DNA from: an uncultured Lachnospiraceae bacterium
GTDB lineage: Bacteria; Bacillota; Clostridia; Lachnospirales; Lachnospiraceae
Reading direction: 5' to 3'
Length of the DNA: 6,845 nucleotides
Assembly: GCA_910585905.1 (NCBI GenBank)
Contig: CAJUID010000061.1
Span: 1 to 6,845, forward strand
Part shown: positions 1-6,731 of the stretch, piece by piece
How positions within the stretch are numbered: position 1 is the stretch's first letter
How the letters are laid out: each line of letters opens with the position of its first letter
Notes under the pieces: model-generated
Seen by the model: the letters and a program-made list of their open reading frames with translations, nothing else
Database searches by the model: none
Told to the model about the DNA's origin: nothing
Position numbers and translations under genes: made by a program

Positions 1-13
1 ATACGGAATGAAA

Positions 14-100
14 ATCATGTACACAGAGCAAAATTGGTGAATGATATGTGTTATGAATAACTGCAGATTATCTCTTTATAAAAAATGGGGAAAGTAAAAA
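14..100 (+). repeat. Dispersed intergenic repeat, copy A (inverted relative to copy B at the right edge)
   Basis: This segment aligns with the reverse complement of 6732-6817. Three blocks are shared: CACAGAGCAAAATTG (22-36, exact over 15 bases), TATG-n-ATAACTGCAGA (52-67, one mismatch in 16) and AAAAAATGGnGAAAGT (80-95, one mismatch in 16). The spacers between blocks are 15 and 12 bases here and 16 and 11 in copy B. A weaker match, AATCATG, precedes block 1 in both. Reading frames across the block 1-3 region are not kept: copy A has stops and a one-base length change, so a conserved peptide is unlikely. It lies just beyond the 3' end of the CapA gene and points towards it. Function and family are unknown to me. 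The homology is seen directly; that it is a dispersed element is inference. The true left boundary may lie outside the window. Confidence 0.75.
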
Positions 101-136
101 TTTTGCAAAGAAGCGCTCTATCTGTGCCTCACACAT

Positions 137-1375
137 TTACTGTTCACTGCGCTGAATCCCCCTCACATTCCCTTTAGAATCAAGCCTAGCATTTGTCGAA
201 ATCTTATTGACGTAATTTAAAAACTTCTTTATCTGGGCACGTTTTGTAAGAAGTCTTGTCTCCTTGCCACTTTGAAGGCACGGGAGCATCCTTGCTGTTA
301 AATCTCCATTATCCGTAATGTCAACCTCCAAAACTGTTGTATACAATGACTTTTCATTGAACCAAAAATTCCCCAAACTATATATAATCGGGACACCTTT
401 ATAATATCCTACTCCCTGAAGGCAATGCGTATGCGCCCCAATAACGGCATCCGCCCCGGCATTAATGTAGTCCTTTGCCTGCTTTATCTGCGCTGTTTCT
501 AATGTTGTACTGTATTCTGTCCCCCAATGTACATAAGCAATCACATAATCTGCTTTTTTAGTGGCTTTCCTTATCTCCTTGACATATTGTCGATCATTAT
601 ATGTACGGAACACTCCTGGGCTGATCTTTCCTGCTTCGGGAGTCATTATGTATTTTTCTGCCCTGGTCGCCGCCACAAGTGCAATAGTCTTCCCCTTTAT
701 CTTTAAGTAGACAGGCTCTTTTGCCTCTGCAATATTTTTTCCGGCTCCCATTGTCTGGATTCCTGCCTTTTTTAAGTTTTGAAGCGTATCCAGAAATGCA
801 TTTTTTCCATAATCATAAATATGGTTATTGGCAAGCCCTGCCACATCAACCCCAAGCTGCTTTAGATATTTTACATTAGAAGGACGGCTACGGAAAGTAT
901 ACGCTTTACCTGGCATTGGCTTTCCCCGCTCACTGATGCTAAATTCATTATTAATAATCATACTGTCGTAAGAATTCATTTTCTGAATTAGTTCTGGGCT
1001 GATCACCTCGGAAAGCCCGCCTTGTCTTTTCATATGGCGCATCACTGCACAGGAATCATCAAGGCAAATATCGCCGGCAAAACCAAGCTGTATAGCTGTT
1101 CTAGGTTCCCCTGCCGCCTTGTCCTTATCTTTCTTTTTCTTCTCTGCCTTCTGTTTTGCCGGCTCCATTACACTGCCGCCAAGCTCCGCTTTTTGAGGCA
1201 ATTTTGTTTCTTTTAATGAATTTGACAGCGCTGCCTGGCTCAACCTGACCGAACCAGCACTATCATTATCCATAGTTACATAATAATGCAGGACAATCCC
1301 TAGTGCAGCCAGAACCATAATGACCATAACTGCACTCCGTCCCTTTTCGTGCATCCATTTCTTAAATTGTTTCAT
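137..1375 (-). CDS. Membrane-anchored CapA-family protein (metallophosphatase fold)
   Basis: 412 residues from the preferred start, ending in TAA. An N-terminal basic stretch (KQFKKWMHEKGR) leads into one hydrophobic segment at about residues 14-33, suggesting a signal anchor with the body outside the membrane. A charged linker rich in Lys (about 71-92) follows. The CapA domain starts near residue 95. Visible motifs are GD (101-102), NNE (142-144), LANNH (181-185), HWGTEY (283-288), GAHTH (313-317) and SLGNF (333-337); these match the calcineurin-like metal-binding positions of the PGA_cap/CapA family. The family name comes from poly-gamma-glutamate capsule synthesis, but no pgsB- or pgsC-like gene is in this window, so capsule function is not supported. 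An in-frame ATG eight codons upstream (1399) lacks a ribosome binding site; the one at 1375 has GAGAGGGG five bases before it. It lies 77 bases after the GH13 gene on the same strand with no clear terminator between, so co-transcription is possible. Family is secure; substrate is unknown. Confidence 0.9.
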   Translation of the reverse strand: MKQFKKWMHEKGRSAVMVIMVLAALGIVLHYYVTMDNDSAGSVRLSQAALSNSLKETKLPQKAELGGSVMEPAKQKAEKKKKDKDKAAGEPRTAIQLGFAGDICLDDSCAVMRHMKRQGGLSEVISPELIQKMNSYDSMIINNEFSISERGKPMPGKAYTFRSRPSNVKYLKQLGVDVAGLANNHIYDYGKNAFLDTLQNLKKAGIQTMGAGKNIAEAKEPVYLKIKGKTIALVAATRAEKYIMTPEAGKISPGVFRTYNDRQYVKEIRKATKKADYVIAYVHWGTEYSTTLETAQIKQAKDYINAGADAVIGAHTHCLQGVGYYKGVPIIYSLGNFWFNEKSLYTTVLEVDITDNGDLTARMLPCLQSGKETRLLTKRAQIKKFLNYVNKISTNARLDSKGNVRGIQRSEQ

Positions 1376-1380
1376 AAGTA

Positions 1381-1388
1381 CCCCTCTC
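1381..1388 (-). promoter_or_regulatory. Ribosome binding site deciding the CapA start
   Basis: On the minus strand GAGAGGGG sits five bases before the ATG at 1375. The longer reading from 1399 would place this element inside the coding region, so the shorter protein is preferred. Confidence 0.75.
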
Positions 1389-1452
1389 AAAAATGTCAAC
1401 TAATCTTTCAATAGTCCCTTATTTCTTTCCCCCATTTAGTTACAAATCATAA

Positions 1453-3597
1453 CTACATAATATCGTCAATATCCTTGATAATAATACCAGATACCGGCGG
1501 ACAATTCACATTAATATAACCGTTTTCCACCACATACATCTGTGTCTCGTCCGTGTACCCTTCCCTACTCGTCATAAACAGACGGGCCATTCTGTTCTGG
1601 TAAGTTACCCCAAGTCTCCATACCGGAATGGATGCCTGACGTTCCTCTTCGCCACGGTTAATAATTACCACTACTCTGTCCCTCTTATCAAAACGTCCAA
1701 AACTGATCAGATTATATTCACCCAAAAGGAATAAGATAGAACCTGTCTTGATTACCTGATAGTCCTTATGAATTCGGATTAATGATTTGTGGTATTCAAT
1801 TAAGTCCTGGTCTTCCCTCCCCCAAGGGTACGTACGCCTGTTATCTGGATCTGTCCAGCCGCACACTCCAGCTTCATCGCCATAGTAAATTGTCGGCGCC
1901 CCCGGCCATGTCATCTGGATCATAACACCTTGACGAAATACCGCCATGTCAATTCCCATATTAGCGGCTTCTGGTCCCCTTGAATTTGTCCTGCCTACTT
2001 GACTGTTTGTTCTAGTCAGGAAACGGGAATGGTCATGGTTTGAAAGCTCATTCATAGCTACCTGCAGCGAATGTGTACAAAACCTTGTCATATTGTGGCG
2101 CATAGAGCCAAAGAATGCATCCGCATTTCCCTTTAAATCTTCACGGAATTCATCACTATGTTTTTCCACACCAGTTAAAAACCAGGTGATTGGCTCCATA
2201 AAAGCATCGTAGTTCATTACTGTATCCCACTGGTCGCCTTGCAACCAGTCTGTCGGGTCTCCATAATGCTCTGCAAGCACAATCGCATCTGGATTTGCCT
2301 CCTTCACCGCCCTTCTAAATTCACGCCAAAAATAATGATTATATTCCGCTGAATGCCCTAAATCTGCTGCCACGTCAAGACGCCAGCCATCGACATTATA
2401 TGGTGGTGAAACCCATTTTCTTGCGATATGCATTACGTATTCAAAGAGTTCAGGCGATTCCTCATAATTTAACTTTGGCAGCGTATCATGCCCCCACCAG
2501 CCATCATAATGAGGATTATACGGCCACATATCTTCTAAAAATTTAAAATAATTCCGATATGGGCTTTCACGATCCACAAATGCGCCCTTTTCATACCCAG
2601 GTGCATTTTCATAAATACATTCCCGGTCCAGCCATTTATTAAAGGAACCACAGTGGTTAAATACACCATCTAAAATCACTTTCATACCGCGTCTGTGTAC
2701 TTCTTCCACAAATTCCGCAAAAAGCTGGTTGCTAGCCTCCAAATTTTCTTTATCCGTCACACGGCAGATATATCTTGTCGCAGATTTATTCGGATGCTCC
2801 CTGTCGCAGATCAGCTCACCATTTTCCCCGCGCTCCAAAAGCTGCCCTTCATCCTTCACGATCCGCCCAATATGCGGATCAATATAGTCATAATCCTGAC
2901 TATCATATTTATGGTTAGACGGTGATACAAAAATCGGATTTAAATAGATAACTTCCACACCAAGGTCCTGCAGATAATCAAGCTTCTGCATTACACCCGC
3001 AATATCACCGCCATAAAATTCCCGCACTCCCATCTCAGCCGGATATTTATTCCAATCCGTAACCTTTGTAGTGCCTTCCCCAATATAGATATACTCATCA
3101 TCTTCCACATCATTGCTGTGGTCGCCGTTGTAAAAACGGTCAACATAAATCTGGTAAAAAATTGCTCCCCTCGCCCAATCCGGCGTAGTAAAGGATGGCG
3201 TAATCCAGAAATTATAATAAGGCTCCACATTATTACAGACACCAACGGAATTATAATAACACGTCAAATTTCCGCAATGCACTTCAAAGTAATATTCAAT
3301 ACGGCTGGCTCCAAGCTGGATACCGCCTTCATAATAATCAAACAGCCTGTCATTTGAAACCTTCCACATTAGCTGCCGCTCTTCGCCATATATTAAATAT
3401 ACCTCATCAACATTTTCCCTTCCAGCACGCAGCCGGAGCGTAACATAATCATTCTCCTTTGGCTCAGCCGGAGAACGATATGCACTTGTTCCGTCACTAA
3501 ATATTGCCTGAGGATTAAATATTGCTGTCAAATTATCAATATATAACTGTGTTCTCATTGATTTTGACATCTGGTACAACTGAATATTAAGATCCAT
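1453..3597 (-). CDS. Glycoside hydrolase family 13 enzyme, neopullulanase/cyclomaltodextrinase-like
   Basis: 714 residues from the preferred start, no signal peptide, so probably cytoplasmic. Residues to about 135 resemble the beta-sandwich N domain (CBM34 type) of cyclodextrin-degrading GH13 enzymes. The barrel begins near WARGAIFYQIYVDRFYNGD (about 141). Conserved regions are visible: DGVFNH (310-315); DGWRLDVA (403-410, nucleophile Asp408); VLAEHYGD (440-447, acid/base Glu443); SNHD (519-522, Asp522 transition-state stabiliser). The extra region LPKLN (about 383-387) resembles the MPKLN hallmark of the neopullulanase group. WPGAPTIYYGDEAG and a C-terminal beta domain follow. The expected substrates are maltodextrins, cyclodextrins or pullulan alpha-glucosidic bonds; exact specificity cannot be read. 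A stretch at about 247-287, rich in charged residues, lengthens the loop before the DGVFNH strand. Longer readings start at GTG 3615 or ATG 3612 or 3609; ATG 3597 is preferred because GGAGG lies five bases upstream. Confidence 0.93.
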   Translation of the reverse strand: MDLNIQLYQMSKSMRTQLYIDNLTAIFNPQAIFSDGTSAYRSPAEPKENDYVTLRLRAGRENVDEVYLIYGEERQLMWKVSNDRLFDYYEGGIQLGASRIEYYFEVHCGNLTCYYNSVGVCNNVEPYYNFWITPSFTTPDWARGAIFYQIYVDRFYNGDHSNDVEDDEYIYIGEGTTKVTDWNKYPAEMGVREFYGGDIAGVMQKLDYLQDLGVEVIYLNPIFVSPSNHKYDSQDYDYIDPHIGRIVKDEGQLLERGENGELICDREHPNKSATRYICRVTDKENLEASNQLFAEFVEEVHRRGMKVILDGVFNHCGSFNKWLDRECIYENAPGYEKGAFVDRESPYRNYFKFLEDMWPYNPHYDGWWGHDTLPKLNYEESPELFEYVMHIARKWVSPPYNVDGWRLDVAADLGHSAEYNHYFWREFRRAVKEANPDAIVLAEHYGDPTDWLQGDQWDTVMNYDAFMEPITWFLTGVEKHSDEFREDLKGNADAFFGSMRHNMTRFCTHSLQVAMNELSNHDHSRFLTRTNSQVGRTNSRGPEAANMGIDMAVFRQGVMIQMTWPGAPTIYYGDEAGVCGWTDPDNRRTYPWGREDQDLIEYHKSLIRIHKDYQVIKTGSILFLLGEYNLISFGRFDKRDRVVVIINRGEEERQASIPVWRLGVTYQNRMARLFMTSREGYTDETQMYVVENGYINVNCPPVSGIIIKDIDDIM

Positions 3598-3602
3598 AAG
3601 AG

Positions 3603-3607
3603 CCTCC
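3603..3607 (-). promoter_or_regulatory. Ribosome binding site deciding the GH13 start
   Basis: A perfect GGAGG core on the minus strand, five bases before ATG 3597. A second, weaker purine-rich AAAGGTG lies before the earlier GTG and ATG codons (3609-3615), so a start six residues longer is not fully excluded. Confidence 0.75.
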
Positions 3608-3646
3608 ATCATCACCTTTCATTTATCGACATCTAATTATGAAACT

Positions 3647-3675
3647 ATTTTAGACTATATTCTCACTCGTTACAA
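3647..3675 (-). promoter_or_regulatory. Candidate sigma-A promoter for the GH13 gene
   Basis: On the minus strand TTGTAA (3670-3675) is followed after exactly 17 bases by TAAAAT (3647-3652), a fair -35/-10 pair. Transcription would start near 3640 and leave about a 40-base leader before the GH13 start. The 124-base spacer between cca and the GH13 gene also contains GTGACA and TACAAA 17 bases apart, a weaker alternative. No operator or catabolite-repression site was clearly recognised. Confidence 0.45.
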
Positions 3676-3721
3676 GGCATTTTGTAAAATAACATGTATT
3701 AATTGTCACTTTTGCTGTATT

Positions 3722-5170
3722 TTACCTGTCCATTCTGTGAAAGCCTGCCAAATACGCTGCATGTGAAAGTAACATCTCTTTCTGGTTGCGCGCAGGGTCT
3801 TCCAGCACATATTCTAACGTACTTTTCAAAATGCTCCCAACCTCCGGCCCTGGCTTTATCCCCAACTTTATCACATCACTTCCTGTAATCTGCAAATCCT
3901 TTAATTCCAAGGCTGCACCCGACTCTATCACTTCTTTCCACAATTCAACTGCCCGGAGCACCCTGGCAAACTTAGGTTCAAATGTTGCCGGATTTTGTGC
4001 CAAGATATCACTAAATTGTACCATAAATAACATTGGCATCAAATCTCTGCCTATTTTAGCAAGAGATTTTCTCATAGATTTTACAGAATCTCCATACTGA
4101 TAATCATGCCACCGAATAAGGCGTCTCACCGTTGCAATCGTCTCATTATCAAATGTCAGGCGCTTTAAAATCCCAGATGCCATTTTTTCGCTTTCCTGCT
4201 GATGCCCGTAAAAATGCCCTATCCCATCCTGGCCTACCGTCATGGTTCCCGGCTTACCTACATCATGTAATAGCAATGCGATACAAAGAATCATATGCTG
4301 TTTTTCATTAAATTGTGCCACAAATTCTCCCGCTGCACGTCGGATATTCTCTGGAATAAAACTGGCGTCCCATACACCACAATACCTTCCAAAAAAGAAA
4401 TTGAAAGCTTCCACGCTGCGAATGACATGCTCCCCTACTGTATAAATGTGGTGCGGATTCCTCTGCTCCGTCTCCATCATTAAATCAAACTCCGGCAAAA
4501 ATACTTTTGTCATACCAGTACAGTATGCCTCCCGCAATTGCCCAGCATCTTTGGAAACTAACAGCTTCGTAAGTTCCACACGAATACGCTCTGCACTGAT
4601 ATTCTTAAGATTCTCTGCACGTTCCACAATCGCCTGCCTTGTCTCTTCCTCAATCTGAAATCCAAGCTGCCCTGAAAACCTGACAGCACGGAGCATCCTA
4701 AGCGCATCTTCGTCAAAACGCTCCCCCGGTTTCCCAACACAGCGTATAACCTGTGATCTGATATCTTCCATACCCTGAAACTCATCGACCAATCCTCTGG
4801 CATCATTATATGCCATTGCATTAATTGTAAAGTCACGACGTTCCAGATCAAGCCGCAAGTTATCCGTAAACTCCACACAGTTAGGATGTCTGTTATCCTC
4901 ATATTCCCCATCTATACGGTAAGTTGTCACCTCATACCCGGTGTGGTTAAGCATTACAGTCACTGTTCCATGCTGTATCCCAGTATCTATCGTTCTTTTG
5001 AAAAGCCGCTTAATCTCATGCGGTCTTGCCGATGTCGTAATATCCCAATCCTGCGGTTCCCTGCCAAGTACCTTGTCCCTGACACACCCTCCAACCGCAT
5101 ACGCCTCATATCCTGCTTCTTCCAATGTTTGAATAATCCGTGATACATCCTCCGGCATATTTATATTCAT
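3722..5170 (-). CDS. cca: CCA tRNA nucleotidyltransferase (class II, with HD domain)
   Basis: 482 residues from the preferred start. Adds or repairs the 3' CCA end of tRNAs using CTP and ATP, in the cytoplasm. The N-terminal nucleotidyltransferase domain shows GGCVRD (27-32) and the metal-binding DWD (41-43), followed by RRDFTINAMAY (111-121) and the nucleotide-selecting EDALRMLRA (154-162), all typical of class II enzymes. The neck region (about 165-225) follows with ERIRVELTKLL. An HD-type domain comes next, with NPHHIYTVGEH (238-248), LLHDVGKPG (300-308) and a late WHDYQ. The HD arrangement is common in clostridial cca proteins. A CC-adding, A-adding or poly(A) polymerase role cannot be excluded from motifs alone, though no partner gene is visible here. 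ATG 5182 is four codons earlier; ATG 5170 is preferred because GGGG lies six bases upstream. The start lies 26 bases beyond a hairpin that follows metK, so the promoter is unclear. Confidence 0.92.
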   Translation of the reverse strand: MNINMPEDVSRIIQTLEEAGYEAYAVGGCVRDKVLGREPQDWDITTSARPHEIKRLFKRTIDTGIQHGTVTVMLNHTGYEVTTYRIDGEYEDNRHPNCVEFTDNLRLDLERRDFTINAMAYNDARGLVDEFQGMEDIRSQVIRCVGKPGERFDEDALRMLRAVRFSGQLGFQIEEETRQAIVERAENLKNISAERIRVELTKLLVSKDAGQLREAYCTGMTKVFLPEFDLMMETEQRNPHHIYTVGEHVIRSVEAFNFFFGRYCGVWDASFIPENIRRAAGEFVAQFNEKQHMILCIALLLHDVGKPGTMTVGQDGIGHFYGHQQESEKMASGILKRLTFDNETIATVRRLIRWHDYQYGDSVKSMRKSLAKIGRDLMPMLFMVQFSDILAQNPATFEPKFARVLRAVELWKEVIESGAALELKDLQITGSDVIKLGIKPGPEVGSILKSTLEYVLEDPARNQKEMLLSHAAYLAGFHRMDR

Positions 5171-5195
5171 GGCTATCCCCATTTCTGATATATTA

Positions 5196-5220
5196 AGGGG
5201 AATGCAACCAGCATTCCCCT
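5196..5220 (-). terminator. Hairpin between metK and cca, probable terminator or attenuator
   Basis: AGGGGAATGC at 5196-5205 and GCATTCCCCT at 5211-5220 form a perfect 10-bp stem with a five-base loop, 20 bases past the metK stop. On the minus strand it is followed by TTAATATAT, which is U-containing but not an uninterrupted U tract, so termination may be partial. Only 25 bases separate it from the cca start at 5170. Confidence 0.7.
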
Positions 5221-5239
5221 ATCAGTGAAATAATATCTA

Positions 5240-6427
5240 TTATATATATTTCTTTAAAAGTTCTATCTTATCCGTCCTCTCCCAAGGCAGATCCAGGTCA
5301 TTCCTTCCAAAATGCCCATACGCTGCTGTCTGCTTATAGATTGGCCGGCGAAGGTCTAACATTTTGATAATTCCCGCCGGACGCAGGTCAAAATTCTCAC
5401 GAACAATCTCTTCCAGCTTACTATCAGAAAGCTTGCCAGTTCCGAATGTGTCAATCATAACAGATGTCGGCTGTGCTACACCAATCGCATAAGATAACTG
5501 GATTTCACAACGGTTTGCAAGACCTGCTGCCACAATATTCTTCGCAACATATCTCGCCGCATAAGCTGCACTCCTATCAACTTTCGTGCAGTCCTTGCCA
5601 GAAAATGCACCGCCGCCGTGACGGGCATATCCACCGTATGTATCAACAATAATCTTACGTCCAGTCAATCCACTATCACCATTTGGCCCGCCAATCACAA
5701 AACGGCCAGTTGGATTAATAAATATCTTAGTCCTTTCATCCACCAGCTCCTGTGGAAGCACAGCATCAATTACATATTTCCGAATATCCTTATGAATCTG
5801 TTCCTGTGTAATCTCTGCAGCATGCTGAGAAGAAATAACAACTGCATTAATATGTACTGGCTTATTATTCTCGTCATATTCAACCGAAACCTGGCTCTTT
5901 CCGTCAGCGCGAAGATACGAAAGTGTGCCATCCTTGCGGACTTCCGTCAATTTCTTTGCCAGCTTGTGCGCAATCGCAATCGGATACGGCATAAACTCTT
6001 CAGTCTCATCTGCAGCATATCCAAACATCATGCCCTGGTCTCCTGCCCCAATCGCCTCGATCTGCTCATCAGACATCGTGTTTTCTTTTGCCTCAAGTGC
6101 CTTATCCACTCCAAGGGCAATATCAGCTGACTGATTGTCCAAAAGAATCTTCACTGTGCAGGTATCACAGTTAAATCCCTTCATATCATCATCATAACCG
6201 ATTTCACGGATTGTCTCACGGACAATTTTCTCATAGTCCACAATCGCCTTTGTCGTAATCTCCCCCATAACCATTACATAGTCTGTAGTGATCACTGTTT
6301 CACAGGCAACACGACTCATTGGATCCTGCGCCATCAACGCATCCAGGATTGCATCGGAAATATTATCACAAATTTTATCTGGATGTCCTTCCGTTACTGA
6401 TTCTGATGTAAATAAATGTTTCTCCAT
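5240..6427 (-). CDS. metK: S-adenosylmethionine synthetase (methionine adenosyltransferase)
   Basis: 395 residues, the usual family length. Makes SAM from methionine and ATP, releasing phosphate and pyrophosphate; a cytoplasmic housekeeping enzyme that supplies methyl groups. Hallmarks include EGHPDK (13-18, ATP and metal contacts), the signature GAGDQGMMFGYA (127-138), NPTGRFVIGGPNGDSGLTGRK (238-258, given as the family's central block) and the phosphate-binding GGGAFSGKD (271-279), followed by KVDRSAAYAARYVAKN. The C terminus is complete (ELLKKYI). An open frame runs 53 codons further upstream to 6586, but that part overlaps the terminator and riboswitch and has no family similarity. ATG 6427 is chosen because GAGGA lies seven bases before it and MEKHLFTSESVTEGHPDK is the normal N terminus. 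Expression is expected to fall when SAM is abundant, through the SAM-I riboswitch in its leader. The intact hairpin after its stop suggests a largely monocistronic message. Confidence 0.98.
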   Translation of the reverse strand: MEKHLFTSESVTEGHPDKICDNISDAILDALMAQDPMSRVACETVITTDYVMVMGEITTKAIVDYEKIVRETIREIGYDDDMKGFNCDTCTVKILLDNQSADIALGVDKALEAKENTMSDEQIEAIGAGDQGMMFGYAADETEEFMPYPIAIAHKLAKKLTEVRKDGTLSYLRADGKSQVSVEYDENNKPVHINAVVISSQHAAEITQEQIHKDIRKYVIDAVLPQELVDERTKIFINPTGRFVIGGPNGDSGLTGRKIIVDTYGGYARHGGGAFSGKDCTKVDRSAAYAARYVAKNIVAAGLANRCEIQLSYAIGVAQPTSVMIDTFGTGKLSDSKLEEIVRENFDLRPAGIIKMLDLRRPIYKQTAAYGHFGRNDLDLPWERTDKIELLKKYI

Positions 6428-6429
6428 AG

Positions 6430-6462
6430 TTATATCCTCATTTCTGCGCTGCTCCCGCGCAT
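6430..6462 (-). CDS. Possible 10-codon leader ORF before metK
   Basis: On the minus strand an ATG at 6462 opens a frame reading MRGSSAEMRI and ends in TAA two bases before the metK ATG. AAGGA sits five bases upstream of it. The frame differs from metK and overlaps the metK ribosome binding site, so translation could influence metK initiation by coupling. A frame this short is easily produced by chance, and the confidence is low. Confidence 0.2.
   Translation of the reverse strand: MRGSSAEMRI
6435..6439 (-). promoter_or_regulatory. metK ribosome binding site
   Basis: GAGGA on the minus strand, seven bases before ATG 6427. It fixes the metK start and excludes the 53-codon upstream extension. 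Confidence 0.8.
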
Positions 6463-6477
6463 TCCTTTCCTTAAAGC

Positions 6478-6522
6478 AAAAAATCCGCTTTGCTAAAAAA
6501 GAAATCTTTTTCAACAAAACGG
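6478..6522 (-). terminator. Rho-independent terminator of the metK SAM riboswitch
   Basis: On the minus strand the arms at 6506-6522 and 6485-6501 pair over 17 positions without interruption (including three G-U pairs) around an AUUU loop, and are followed at once by AUUUUUU (6478-6484). This is the off-state structure of the expression platform, 51 bases before the metK start. Its 5' arm is shared with the antiterminator. Confidence 0.92.
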
Positions 6523-6550
6523 CTTGATACATGGTCAACCCTCTTATTGA
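6511..6550 (-). promoter_or_regulatory. Antiterminator of the metK SAM riboswitch
   Basis: On the minus strand UCAAUAAGA (6550-6542) can pair with UUUUGUUGA (6519-6511) over nine positions, two of them G-U. The stem continues after a G-G mismatch with GG/CC and then UUGA/UCAA, interrupted by one bulged G, around a seven-base loop CCAUGUA. The 5' arm uses the 3' strand of aptamer helix P1, and the 3' arm uses the terminator's 5' arm. The fold is therefore exclusive with both the SAM-bound aptamer and the terminator. This is inferred by hand pairing. Confidence 0.75.
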
Positions 6551-6638
6551 TCGATTTCTCGCTGAGATTGGCACCTTCCATTTCATGGGGTTGCCGTGGT
6601 TTCATAGAGCCTTCACTCTCCACCACTCTGAATAAGAG
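6541..6638 (-). promoter_or_regulatory. SAM-I (S-box) riboswitch aptamer controlling metK
   Basis: Read on the minus strand this 98-base segment matches the S-box layout. P1 closes it with CUCUUAUU (6631-6638) and AAUAAGAG (6541-6548), eight perfect pairs. The conserved run starts with CAGAGUGGUGGAGAG, then UGAAACC (within 6597-6605) and GGCAACC (6589-6595). The P3 hairpin has CCAU/AUGG at its tip with GGCA/UGCC at its base, followed by the AAGGUGCCAA motif. P4 is UCUC-AGC-GAGA. With SAM bound, P1 is stabilised, the antiterminator cannot form and the terminator stops transcription before metK. Position, orientation and downstream gene all agree with the established role of this class. Confidence 0.96.
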
Positions 6639-6667
6639 TTTAATATATTAAATTATACTACGTAGTA
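6639..6667. repeat. Two adjacent perfect AT-rich palindromes in the metK leader
   Basis: TTTAATATATTAAA (6639-6652) is a perfect 14-base palindrome abutting the riboswitch, and TACTACGTAGTA (6656-6667) is a perfect 12-base palindrome three bases further upstream. Between them they overlap a TATAAT hexamer (minus strand, 6652-6657). This hexamer could be a second -10, although its -35 position (CATAGC at 17 bases) is poor. They could be protein-binding sites or chance in AT-rich DNA. Confidence 0.4.
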
Positions 6668-6685
6668 CAAAATAGCTATGTGTAT

Positions 6686-6714
6686 ACTATAGCGCACGAT
6701 AGGCAATTCGTCAA
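6686..6714 (-). promoter_or_regulatory. Sigma-A promoter of metK
   Basis: On the minus strand TTGACG (6709-6714) and TATAGT (6686-6691) are separated by exactly 17 bases, each differing from consensus at one position. An A-rich run (6722-6729) lies just upstream. Transcription would start near 6679, about 40 bases before the riboswitch aptamer. Confidence 0.75.
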
Positions 6715-6731
6715 TACCCATATTTTTTTTG

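Noticed and set aside
52..60. Possible DnaA boxes in the central repeat block (also 6766-6774)
   Set aside because: Each is imperfect and single, and no origin genes or clusters of boxes are present. Kept only as a remark in the repeat finding.
95..136. Terminator after the CapA gene
   Set aside because: Only a 4-bp TGTG/CACA stem and a distant T run were seen on the minus strand. There is no convincing stem directly followed by a U tract.
2991..3245. 84-codon minus-strand open frame inside the GH13 gene
   Set aside because: It is an alternative frame of a confidently assigned gene, with low-complexity hydrophobic and basic content.
3680..3724. Inverted repeat TAAAATA/TATTTTA after the cca stop
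   Set aside because: The stem is almost purely A-T, has a large loop and has no following U tract, so it is not a credible terminator.
3786..4100. 104-codon plus-strand open frame inside cca
   Set aside because: It lies opposite conserved cca coding sequence and has no recognisable motif or ribosome binding site.
5618..6130. 170-codon plus-strand open frame inside metK
   Set aside because: It is antisense to a highly conserved enzyme and rich in Cys, Asn, Ile and Leu, as expected for a shadow frame. It has no recognisable domain.
6428..6586. 53-codon N-terminal extension of metK
   Set aside because: It overlaps the riboswitch and terminator, lacks a ribosome binding site at its first ATG, and precedes the canonical MetK N terminus, which has a good GAGGA site.
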